From NCBI GenBank assembly GCA_900546295.1, contig URCK01000012.1:1-30482 (forward strand): a DNA stretch of 30,482 bases, given 5' to 3'. Origin of the DNA: an uncultured Eubacteriales bacterium. GTDB taxonomy: Bacteria; Bacillota; Clostridia; Oscillospirales; Oscillospiraceae. Under the pieces are notes generated by a model. The model did not search any database and was not told the DNA's origin. It was given only the letters and a program-made list of their open reading frames with translations. Position 1 is the stretch's first letter. The number at the start of each line of letters is the position of its first letter. Both the position numbers and the translations under genes were made by a program. Below are positions 7,844 through 14,248 of the stretch, in pieces.

Positions 7844-8429
7844 AGGTCAATGGGAACGAGGCTTTCAGAACAACACTTTTCCGCACCGTCCAGCCGTTTT
7901 GCCGCAGGAAGCGCAGGTATTCCGCGCTCGTCCATCTGCTGTGGAGAGGGAAGCCTGCCAGCTTCATGAAAAATGCCCTGACCTTGCCGGAAAATGAGTT
8001 TCCCGCGTGGGTAAAGGTGGGCGCAATGAGCACGCCGTCGTCCTTCAGCACCCGTTTGATCTCGGTAAGGGCCTTCTCCGGCTGCGGCACGATGTGCAGC
8101 GCGTTGGACACAATCACCACGTCGAAGGACTTATCCGCATAGGGAAGGCGGAACATATCCTGCACGGAAAAATGCAGCTTTGTCGAGCGGTTGTCCCGCT
8201 TTGCTTCAAGAATCATCTCCGCGGAGGCGTCCGTCGCCTCGATGTGCGCTGCCGCGTTCACAATGTGCTTTGCGATCAGCCCTGTGCCAGTTGCCAGCTC
8301 CAGCACCGTCTTGGCTTTCACGACCGGCCGGATTAGCTCATACATCTCGTCATACGCCGCCCGATCCTTTCGCATGAAGCGGTCGTAACGCCCGGCATTT
8401 TTGTCCCAGAAATTCTTGTGTTCATGCAT
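7806..8429 (-). CDS. class I SAM-dependent methyltransferase (Methyltransf_11-like)
   Basis: A 207-aa protein with the class I SAM fold motifs: VLELATGTG (motif I, near residues 42-50), IEATDASAEM (motif II) and SFDVVIVSNALHIV (motif IV region). The start has GGGGGC upstream. It is the first gene of a five-gene minus-strand operon behind an operator-rich promoter region. Its last dozen codons overlap the ATC-hydrolase fragment, and the tail after TYAECEK is probably foreign because of the inferred deletion. Small-molecule or quinone-type methylation is typical for this family; the real substrate is not visible. Confidence 0.85.
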   Translation of the reverse strand: MHEHKNFWDKNAGRYDRFMRKDRAAYDEMYELIRPVVKAKTVLELATGTGLIAKHIVNAAAHIEATDASAEMILEAKRDNRSTKLHFSVQDMFRLPYADKSFDVVIVSNALHIVPQPEKALTEIKRVLKDDGVLIAPTFTHAGNSFSGKVRAFFMKLAGFPLHSRWTSAEYLRFLRQNGWTVRKSVVLKASFPLTYAECEKSEGYLL

Positions 8430-8447
8430 GGCTATCGCCCCCTGACA

Positions 8448-8463
8448 GTTAGATCGATCTAAT
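8448..8463 (-). promoter_or_regulatory. operator-like palindrome 1
   Basis: GTTAG-N6-CTAAT, with a perfect 14-base palindrome TTAGATCGATCTAA at 8449-8462, directly upstream of the methyltransferase ribosome binding site. Confidence 0.6.
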
Positions 8464-8483
8464 TAAAGCGCACACACCGCGCA

Positions 8484-8499
8484 GTTAGATGTGGCTAAC
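8484..8499 (-). promoter_or_regulatory. operator-like palindrome 2
   Basis: GTTAG-N6-CTAAC; its centre is 36 bases from that of palindrome 1. Confidence 0.6.
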
Positions 8500-8510
8500 T
8501 TGTGTTTCTT

Positions 8511-8541
8511 GGAAAAGCCGCATCTCTGCGGCATCCTTTCC
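8511..8541 (-). promoter_or_regulatory. leader hairpin of the methyltransferase operon
   Basis: GCCGCA (8517-8522) pairs with TGCGGC (8527-8532) around TCTC, and GGAAA/TTTCC at the outside extends the structure. It lies within the predicted untranslated leader. Confidence 0.45.
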
Positions 8542-8571
8542 AAAGCTATTCTTGCTTAATTTATCGTTTTC

Positions 8572-8596
8572 GGATGATTTTCTCAGGAAATCATCC
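8572..8596 (-). promoter_or_regulatory. second leader hairpin
   Basis: GGATGATTT (8572-8580) and AAATCATCC (8588-8596) form a perfect 9-bp stem with a 7-base loop, a few bases downstream of the predicted transcription start. Confidence 0.45.
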
Positions 8597-8615
8597 CTTT
8601 CCGTTTCTGCTCCAA

Positions 8616-8644
8616 AGTATAGCACCGCTGGAAGTTAGTGTCAA
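8616..8644 (-). promoter_or_regulatory. sigma-A promoter of the methyltransferase/hydrolase operon
   Basis: Minus strand TTGACA (8639-8644), 17-base spacer, TATACT (8616-8621): a near-consensus promoter. The -35 box lies inside operator-like palindrome 3, so a bound repressor would block it. Confidence 0.75.
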
Positions 8645-8649
8645 CTAAC
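8634..8649 (-). promoter_or_regulatory. operator-like palindrome 3, overlapping the -35 box
   Basis: GTTAG-N6-CTAAC, with the full dyad GTTAGT-N4-ACTAAC. Its spacing and arms match palindromes 1 and 2. Such sites are typical of MarR- or TetR-type dimers. Confidence 0.65.
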
Positions 8650-8960
8650 CATCAGATATTCTTTTTCCCTGCCTTCGGAGAGCGTACAAGCAGGAAAGGA
8701 ATTAGAATCAATGGAAACCGCTAAAAGCAGTTAAAAAGTGCAGAAAAAATATTCCGGCAGCTCTTTGTTTATAGCGAGGCAGATTTTAAACCGCCCCATG
8801 CGGGATCTGAATACTATTTTTCTTTATTTCCCGCATCTTCCAGCAAATTTGTAACCACTTCGATGAGCTGCACAGCATTCTTGGAGGTAATGATCATTGA
8901 CTGCCACGCTGCGCGATTTTACATTTATTTTACGAGATTTCACCTGTAAAATTCATATCG
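8650..8960. other. 311-bp stretch without an intact gene
   Basis: The only coding trace is on the minus strand at 8814-8897: a 27-codon frame (MIITSKNAVQLIEVVTNLLE and a charged tail) ending in TAG. It looks like the C-terminal end of a lost protein that I cannot identify. The remainder is AT-rich and shows no RNA gene. Confidence 0.4.
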
Positions 8961-9239
8961 TTGTTATATAATTATACTGTACAAACAGCTCCGTCGGATC
9001 CTGGATTCTCAGCTGTGCGGCACGGCAATCACGCAGGTTTCTGGCTCCAGGTTTATCTGGATCACGGCGATGACCGCGCGGATTTCACCTGCGGCGGCAC
9101 GGGCGAGATCCTCATCGACGGTCTTGCCTGGCGCGTCGGCTATTGGGGCGACCGCGCAGAGCTTGCCATGATGGAGCTTGCGGCGATATTGAAAAAAAGG
9201 CTTACCAGAGGAAGAACATCCAAAAGGAGGGGCCTATGA
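8961..9239 (+). CDS. hypothetical protein, start uncertain
   Basis: The frame encodes up to 92 aa from a TTG, but the first 12 or so codons look like AT-rich promoter DNA and no Shine-Dalgarno supports the start. From about residue 20 the sequence looks like real protein (GFWLQVYLDHG, CGGTGEILIDGLAW, YWGDRAELAMM). I do not recognise the family. The TGA overlaps the ATG of the next gene (ATGA), as expected for a coupled upstream gene, so it is probably genuine but may be 5'-truncated. Confidence 0.4.
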   Translation: MLYNYTVQTAPSDPGFSAVRHGNHAGFWLQVYLDHGDDRADFTCGGTGEILIDGLAWRVGYWGDRAELAMMELAAILKKRLTRGRTSKRRGL

Positions 9240-9472
9240 AAAAAGGCAAAACCATTCAGAACAATTTCTCACGAAAAGAATCGGTGCAGACCGGCGGCAG
9301 CGGTCTTGCCATCGGACTGAGCCTCGGCGTCCTCGTCGGAATCATCATAGATGACATCGGTCTTGGCATGATGTTGGGTGTTGCTGTGGGGCTTTGCACC
9401 GGTCCGGCAATCGGCGTGCTACGGAAAAATCAGAAAACAGAGGAGCAAGCAAGCGATGATGAAAAGCAATAA
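9236..9472 (+). CDS. small Gly-rich membrane protein
   Basis: A 78-aa protein with start ATG at 9236 preceded by AGGAGG at good spacing. About 20 polar residues precede two short hydrophobic Gly-rich segments (GLAIGLSLGVLVGIIID and GLGMMLGVAVGLCTGPAIGV), resembling a glycine-zipper hairpin in the membrane; the tail is acidic (EEQASDDEKQ). No enzymatic motif is visible. It overlaps the polyferredoxin gene by 17 bases, so the two proteins are made together; it might be a structural partner of that redox protein, which is inference. Confidence 0.65.
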   Translation: MKKGKTIQNNFSRKESVQTGGSGLAIGLSLGVLVGIIIDDIGLGMMLGVAVGLCTGPAIGVLRKNQKTEEQASDDEKQ

Positions 9473-10301
9473 GAGCCTTCGCAGATATGTGCCGTCTATG
9501 CTGCTGTTTCTGCTGTTTGAAGCAGTAGCGGTCACACTGTGGCTCACAAAGGACAACCTGTTTTATCTGCTGAATTTCAGCTACATAGGCAGCTGCCTCG
9601 CAGCGGGGACGGCGCTCTTTACCGCCGGGAAACGCTATGCACGGCATTTTGTGCAGTTGTCGGTCGGGTGCTACATGCTGCTGTATCTCGGCGTCATCTC
9701 CCGCGAGAATATGCAGATTGAGGGCTTCTGGTACTATCTGTTTCTCGGCGTTTTTGAGGCGGCGACCATCCACTACGCGGTGGCGAAGATCTTTGGCCCG
9801 CTGCTGTTCGGGCGCGGCTGGTGCGGCTACGCCTGCTGGACGGCCATGGTGCTGGACTTTCTGCCCTACAAGCAGCCGCAGAAGCCGCGCAAGGAAAAGC
9901 TGGGCATTCTCCGCTATGTGATGTTCGCACTATCCTTTGCATTGGTGTCCGGACTGTTTCTGATGAAGGTGGCGCATTTGGAGCAAATTATGTTCTGGCT
10001 GTTCCTTGCCGGGAACACGCTTTATTACATCGCAGGCATTGCTCTGGCATTTGCGTTCAAGGATAACCGGGCGTTCTGCAAATATCTGTGTCCCATCACG
10101 GTGTTCCTCAAGCCCATGAGTTATTTTTCGCTGCTGCGCGTCCACTGTGATGAGGAGAAGTGTGTCCACTGCGGCAAATGCCTGCGGGTCTGCCCCATGA
10201 ACGTAGAGGTCAACAAGGAATCCCGCAAACGGAAAAACGGGACGGAGTGCATCCTCTGCTACGAGTGTACGAAGGTCTGCCCCACAAAAGCGCTGCATTA
10301 G
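9456..10301 (+). CDS. NapH/YccM-like membrane polyferredoxin
   Basis: A 281-aa protein. The start chosen is ATG at 9456, since GAGGAG sits 6 bases before it; an earlier in-frame start at 9378 lies inside the previous gene. It has about five membrane helices. CGYAC (C123, C127) and FCKYLCP (C208, C212) are the paired Cys motifs of the NapH/NosR/RdxA group. Two [4Fe-4S] motifs follow: C236-C239-C242-C246-P and C265-C268-C271-C275-P. Such proteins pass electrons between membrane quinols or flavins and cytoplasmic or extracytoplasmic partners. No reductase gene lies alongside, so the electron acceptor is unknown. Confidence 0.88.
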   Translation: MMKSNKSLRRYVPSMLLFLLFEAVAVTLWLTKDNLFYLLNFSYIGSCLAAGTALFTAGKRYARHFVQLSVGCYMLLYLGVISRENMQIEGFWYYLFLGVFEAATIHYAVAKIFGPLLFGRGWCGYACWTAMVLDFLPYKQPQKPRKEKLGILRYVMFALSFALVSGLFLMKVAHLEQIMFWLFLAGNTLYYIAGIALAFAFKDNRAFCKYLCPITVFLKPMSYFSLLRVHCDEEKCVHCGKCLRVCPMNVEVNKESRKRKNGTECILCYECTKVCPTKALH

Positions 10302-10325
10302 GCTGTATTCCACGCAAATTCTACC

Positions 10326-10350
10326 GCCGGGAGATGTTATTTCTCCCGGC
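10326..10350 (+). terminator. terminator-like hairpin after the polyferredoxin gene
   Basis: GCCGGGAGA (10326-10334) pairs with TCTCCCGGC (10342-10350) around a 7-base loop, followed by TTTGCTCT. It ends 45 bases before the next start codon. Confidence 0.6.
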
Positions 10351-10395
10351 TTTGCTCTATGCTCAAAGCATCTTCAACATAGGAGGCATTCCAAA

Positions 10396-10611
10396 ATGAA
10401 CCAGACAGCCATCGGCAGCTATATCGCGCGCAAGCGCGAGGAACAGAATTTAACGCAGGAGCAGCTGGCAGAGCAGCTCGACGTGTCCAAAACCACCGGC
10501 GGAACGGATGTACAGGACTTTATCTCGGGTATTCTGATGGGCCTTTCGGTTATGGAAATCCTGGCGGGGATCGGAATCGTCGGAAAGCACATGCTCGGAA
10601 AATCGTTTTGA
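10396..10611 (+). pseudogene. chimeric XRE-family remnant (HTH start joined to a membrane tail)
   Basis: The frame encodes 71 aa with a good AGGAGG site. Residues 1-32 (IGSYIARKREEQNLTQEQL and on to DVSKT) are the first two to three helices of an HTH_3 domain, but the expected continuation (NxTVSKWExG) is missing. At residue 33 the sequence jumps to TDVQDFISGILMGLSVMEIL and a hydrophobic end. The tail resembles the C-terminal membrane helix found on some XRE regulators, so an in-frame internal deletion of one gene is the likeliest origin. Without the recognition helix it should not bind DNA. Confidence 0.55.
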
Positions 10612-10739
10612 TAAAATCTGCTATCAAAATTGAGAGAGGAGGTCCGGGCTGAAAGCTGTTCGGACTTTTCTCATATATTCCGAAGCTGCGCTGGAATTGT
10701 TCATAGACGCTGAGAAAACATCATACATTCTGCCACGGT

Positions 10740-12074
10740 TCAAGTAAGCAGCCCTTTCTTTCGGGCTTTGTAATAGAATAGGCCCGTCAGGTCCGCCAAG
10801 GCCCAGCCGATTGGGACCGACCACCAGATGCCGGTGACGCCGATGGCGGGGATCGCGGACAGCAGATAGGCAAGCGCGACGCGGGTGCCCAATGAGATGA
10901 CCGTAAGCACCACGCTCATGCCCGGCTTTCCCAACGCACGATACAAGCCATAGAGCAGGAACAGGCAGCCGATGCCGCAGTAAAACGCGCCCTCGATACG
11001 AAGATACCGCACGCCTTCCAGAATGACTTCGGTTTCTCCGGCGTCCACAAAAATCGCCATAAGGGGGCTTGCAAATACGAAGACGAGCGCGGATATGACC
11101 ACACAGAAGGCCATGGAAATGCACACGGCGCTTTTCAGCCCCGCGCGTATCCGTTCGCTCTCTTTTGCGCCGTAATTCTGCGCGATAAAGGTAGAAAAGG
11201 CATTGCCGAAGTCCTGCACCGGCATATAGGCAAAGGCGTCGATTTTCACAGCGGCGGCAAAGGCAGCCATCACAATGGGGCCGAAGCTGTTGACCAATCC
11301 CTGCACCATAAGGATGCCGAGGTTCATGACCGATTGCTGCACGCAGGTCAGCGTGGAGAAGGAGACGATCTCTTGGATACGTCCGCGCCGCAGGCAGCGG
11401 AGCTTCCAGATCGAGCGCATCTGCGGGAAGCGTGCAAGGGTGAAAACGGCGATGCCACCCCCCGAAACATACTGAGCGATCACCGTCGCCTCCGCCGCTC
11501 CGGCAACACCTCTATTTAACCCGATGACAAACCAGAGATCGAGGGCGATATTCAGCACAGCGGAAACAGCCAAAAAGATAAGCGGGATAACGGAATTGCC
11601 GATTGCCCGCAGAAAAGAGGCAAAGTAATTATAAAGGAAAACGGCGGGAATGCCCATGAAAATCACAAACAGGTATTCACGCATATCGCCCCACACCTCG
11701 GCAGGAACCCGGAGGAAGGTGCGAAGCCCGTCCAGACAGGCAAACGATAAGATGCTCAGAAGCACGGTGACGAGCGCGATAAAGGAAAACGATGCACAGA
11801 GGTTCTCGCAAAGAGCCTTCTCATCCCGCTGCCCAAATCGCATGGAAAACAGTGCGCCGCTCCCCATACACAGGCCAAGGATGATGGAGGTCAGAAAGGT
11901 CATCAGCGTAAAGGCGGAGCCGACCGCTGCAAGCGCATCGCGCCCAAGAAATTGCCCGACGATCAGCGTATCAGCAATGTTATAGCACTGCTGCAATAGA
12001 TCCCCCAAAATCATGGGGATGCCAAACAGCAGCATGGACCTGGTGACAGGGCCTCGTGTTAAATCACGGTTCAT
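10740..12074 (-). CDS. MATE family multidrug/Na+ exporter
   Basis: A 444-aa membrane protein of normal MATE length with about 12 helices. The start is the ATG at 12074 (MNRDLTRGPVTRSMLLFGIP), backed by GGAGG 6 bases upstream; a longer frame to 12257 lies in the promoter. PMILGDLLQQCYNIADT and GRDALAAVGSA are the N-lobe signatures of the family, and the C-lobe repeats them (FGNAFSTFIAQNYGA). MATE proteins export cationic drugs or metabolites in exchange for Na+ or H+. It stands alone behind its own promoter. A short unidentified coding tail of about 34 codons (minus strand, near 10624-10728) follows it. Confidence 0.9.
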   Translation of the reverse strand: MNRDLTRGPVTRSMLLFGIPMILGDLLQQCYNIADTLIVGQFLGRDALAAVGSAFTLMTFLTSIILGLCMGSGALFSMRFGQRDEKALCENLCASFSFIALVTVLLSILSFACLDGLRTFLRVPAEVWGDMREYLFVIFMGIPAVFLYNYFASFLRAIGNSVIPLIFLAVSAVLNIALDLWFVIGLNRGVAGAAEATVIAQYVSGGGIAVFTLARFPQMRSIWKLRCLRRGRIQEIVSFSTLTCVQQSVMNLGILMVQGLVNSFGPIVMAAFAAAVKIDAFAYMPVQDFGNAFSTFIAQNYGAKESERIRAGLKSAVCISMAFCVVISALVFVFASPLMAIFVDAGETEVILEGVRYLRIEGAFYCGIGCLFLLYGLYRALGKPGMSVVLTVISLGTRVALAYLLSAIPAIGVTGIWWSVPIGWALADLTGLFYYKARKKGLLT

Positions 12075-12117
12075 GGCGTGCCTCCGTATCGCAAGCAAAA
12101 GATTACACTTGAGAGCC

Positions 12118-12146
12118 ATTATAGTGCGATGGTAGCGCTCCGTCAA
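12118..12146 (-). promoter_or_regulatory. sigma-A promoter of the MATE gene
   Basis: Minus strand TTGACG (12141-12146), 17-base spacer, perfect TATAAT (12118-12123); the start codon is 43 bases downstream of the -10 box. Confidence 0.8.
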
Positions 12147-12271
12147 TCCGGTACACCGCCGCCTGCGAGAAGATACGCGAGGGCAGAAATGATGAGAAAC
12201 GCAAGAAGCTGTTCCGCCTGCCGGACGCACAGAACACATTGCCGGCAGAGTCCACACTGATGAGTTTCACG

Positions 12272-12288
12272 GCCGGCTTCAAGCCGGC
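12272..12288. repeat. 17-bp palindrome in an apparently gene-free stretch
   Basis: GCCGGCTT-C-AAGCCGGC. It sits between the MATE promoter and a carbohydrate-binding pseudogene. The interval 12147-12395 has open frames on both strands, but none that I recognise. Confidence 0.4.
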
Positions 12289-12395
12289 GTGGGGCATCCC
12301 CGGAGAACCGGGAGCGCCTTATTCCTACGACCGGCGAAGAACAAACGTCTGTGTGCAGCCATCATAGCGCTTCGGTGCGCTCTTTCCGCGCTTCT

Positions 12396-12839
12396 TTACA
12401 CCTTGGCGTCGCTGCCGTTATTCTGGCTGTCCTCTCCCTCCTGCCTTTCCGGCGGGGTGCTGCCGTCCGGCTTTTGACCGCCAAAGCCGCTCTATGCGGG
12501 TCGATCTTCCCCATCGGGACGTTCTTCGCCGCTGGGCGGTTCTTTCCCATTGGGCTGGCCGCCTGTGCCGGGCTGCCCGTTCTGCATATTTTTGTTCGGC
12601 ATTTCCGTCGTGCCGCCGGAGATGTTCAGTTCATAGGAATAGCCGCTCAGGTCGGCATTGGCGGCGTTGATGCAGTCGTCCGTGGACTGAATGCTGATGC
12701 TGCCGGAAAAGACATTGACCGTGGCGCCCTCCAGTCCCTCGTTGCAGGAGGTGACGGTCACGCCGGGGCCGTCCCTCCCCTCCGCGCCGATATTCAAGGC
12801 ATACCATTTGAAGAACACAGAGTTGATAGAGGTGTACGT
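12396..12839 (-). pseudogene. carbohydrate-binding-domain protein (Cthe_2159-like), decayed
   Basis: On the minus strand the frame reads INSVFFKWYALNIGAEG, then SCNEGLEGATVNVFSGSIS, STDDCINAANADLSG and ISGGT, repeats typical of the Cthe_2159-type beta-helix carbohydrate-binding family. It continues into a Pro/Gly/Asp/Glu-rich tail. A TAG after GEDRPA (ending at 12492) interrupts it, but the same frame goes on as SGFGGQKPDGSTPP to a TAA at 12396-12398, so the stop looks like a nonsense mutation. The N-terminal half with signal peptide is missing. These proteins are normally cell-surface polysaccharide binders. Confidence 0.65.
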
Positions 12840-12842
12840 TTA

Positions 12843-13126
12843 AGGACATCACCGTTACTGCTTTATCTGTCGTATTTCTGGTGTCGTCGCAACTGTAATT
12901 ATGATTCTTTATCAAAAGTTTTCAGGTGAACAAGCCGCAAAACACAAAGTTTTTGAAACAGCAGATGCATAAAATCACTTGAAGAGATGGCGCTTGCGTG
13001 CGGATAAAGCGAAAAAGTAATTGCGTAGGGAAAATCGGCAAGTTTGCAGCACATATTTTTAGAATAGATACGAGGCATTGCAATTTCAGCAGCTGTGCCG
13101 GCTTTTTCAGTTCTTCCGCGCGGCTG
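12843..13126. other. intergenic remnant region
   Basis: No intact gene. On the plus strand a short frame ends in ATVIMILYQKFSGEQAAKHK and stops with TAA near 12970; an adjacent frame reads DITVTALSVVFLV. Together they look like the frameshifted C-terminal end of a lost membrane protein. The rest is AT-rich, with no RNA gene seen. Confidence 0.35.
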
Positions 13127-14161
13127 TCACGCGTTAAGGAAGTCGCGCAGGCTGACGGCTGTTCTGCCGCGGATGCCGTGCGTGGTCTCGGCGTGGTAGA
13201 GCGAGCTGACGATCGCCTCTTCGACCGCTTCCACAGAGGCCTCGAACACCTTGTCGATGTTATCATCGTAGAACATTCGGCAGGGCAGAATATCGTGGTC
13301 GCTGTCATGCGGAATGCGGTTTGCTGTGGTGAAGGCGATCGCGATATCGCCGCTGCCGTTGCCGCAGAACGATCCCACGCGTCCAAGCGAGATCATCGTG
13401 CGCTTGGCCACGCGCCCGAGCTGCCGCTCGGAAAGAGGAATATCCGTTGCCAAAATCATGATGATGGAACCACGGTCTCTCGCGTCAGAAGCGCGGGCCT
13501 TTCTTGTGTCGTAATGCCGGCCGCCGATCACAAGGTTTCCTGGTGCGCCGAAGTTTGACATGACGAGCGCACCGACCGTATATTTTGCGCCGTCGATCTC
13601 CAACACGCGCGAAGCGGAGCCGATACCGCCCTTGAGCCCGAGACAGCGCATGCCGTTTCCGCTGCCGACGCAGCCCTCGGCAAAATCCTGCGCCGCCGTT
13701 TCAATGGCATTGCGGACGTCCGCTTCCTGCACATGCATGCCGCGGATATCGTTGAGCGAACCGTCGTTGCACTCGGTGACAAGGCAGTTGACGGTGCCGG
13801 TGGTCACCCCGATGTCGGGATTCTGTTCCAGCATGTATTTGCACAGCGCCGTATAGGCGGTCCCGATGCTCATGGTGTTGGTCAGAACAATGGGGGTTTC
13901 TATCGTGCCGAGCTCCTGCACCTGCAAAAGGCCGATGCTCTTGCCAAAGCCGTTGATGACGGCGCAGGCGGCCATGACCTTGTCGCGGAACAGATTGCCC
14001 CCGTGCGGAAGAACCGCCGTTACGCCCGTGTGGATATCCTTCGCCGGATCGGTCAGCGTGGTGTGACCGACCAATACCCCCGGCACGTCCGTGATGAGAT
14101 CCTTTTCGCCGCAGGGCCACTTGGCGTGCAGGTCAAGGCTTTTTACATGATCAATTCCCAT
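13127..14161 (-). CDS. P1 family peptidase (DmpA-type aminopeptidase)
   Basis: A 344-aa protein of the DmpA/BapA (S58) N-terminal-nucleophile family. It starts with DLITDVPGVLVGHTTL, the usual beginning of this family, and has VGSGNGMRCLGLKGGIGSAS in the middle. GALVMSNFG contains Ser202, expected to become the N-terminal nucleophile after autocleavage of the chain just before it. DmpA enzymes release N-terminal D- or L-amino acids or beta-amino acids from small peptides. AAGGA precedes the ATG. It is downstream of the C69 dipeptidase gene in the same orientation (87-base gap), so the pair probably works on peptides. Confidence 0.9.
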   Translation of the reverse strand: MGIDHVKSLDLHAKWPCGEKDLITDVPGVLVGHTTLTDPAKDIHTGVTAVLPHGGNLFRDKVMAACAVINGFGKSIGLLQVQELGTIETPIVLTNTMSIGTAYTALCKYMLEQNPDIGVTTGTVNCLVTECNDGSLNDIRGMHVQEADVRNAIETAAQDFAEGCVGSGNGMRCLGLKGGIGSASRVLEIDGAKYTVGALVMSNFGAPGNLVIGGRHYDTRKARASDARDRGSIIMILATDIPLSERQLGRVAKRTMISLGRVGSFCGNGSGDIAIAFTTANRIPHDSDHDILPCRMFYDDNIDKVFEASVEAVEEAIVSSLYHAETTHGIRGRTAVSLRDFLNA

Positions 14162-14185
14162 ATATCGGATTCCTTTCTTTTGGCA

Positions 14186-14220
14186 GCAGCCGCGGCAAAA
14201 ATTGCCGCGGCTGCTTTTTT
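14186..14220 (+). terminator. strong GC-rich hairpin with T-tract on the plus strand
   Basis: GCAGCCGCGGCAA (14186-14198), loop AAA, TTGCCGCGGCTGC (14202-14214), then six T on the plus strand. Both neighbouring genes are on the minus strand, where the hairpin has no U-tract. It could stop antisense transcription or act as an mRNA processing or attenuation structure between the two peptidase genes. Confidence 0.6.
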
Positions 14221-14248
14221 GATTTCATCGGTGACTCGATGCCGCCTA

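Noticed and set aside
10624..10728. A 34-codon minus-strand tail (MYDVFSASMNNSSAASEYMR and on) after the MATE gene
   Set aside because: It may be the end of a lost gene, but there is no start signal and I recognise no family, so it is only mentioned with the MATE entry.
12174..12370. A plus-strand frame (FRLPDAQNTLPAES and on) in the gap before the carbohydrate-binding pseudogene
   Set aside because: No start with ribosome binding site, no recognised family, and the frame contains the 17-bp palindrome; evidence was too thin for a gene.
1575..12494. Two in-frame TAG codons (1575-1577 and 12492-12494), possibly hinting at amber recoding
   Set aside because: Both lie in genes that are also truncated, and TAG ends an intact gene at 10299-10301, so plain nonsense mutations are the better explanation.
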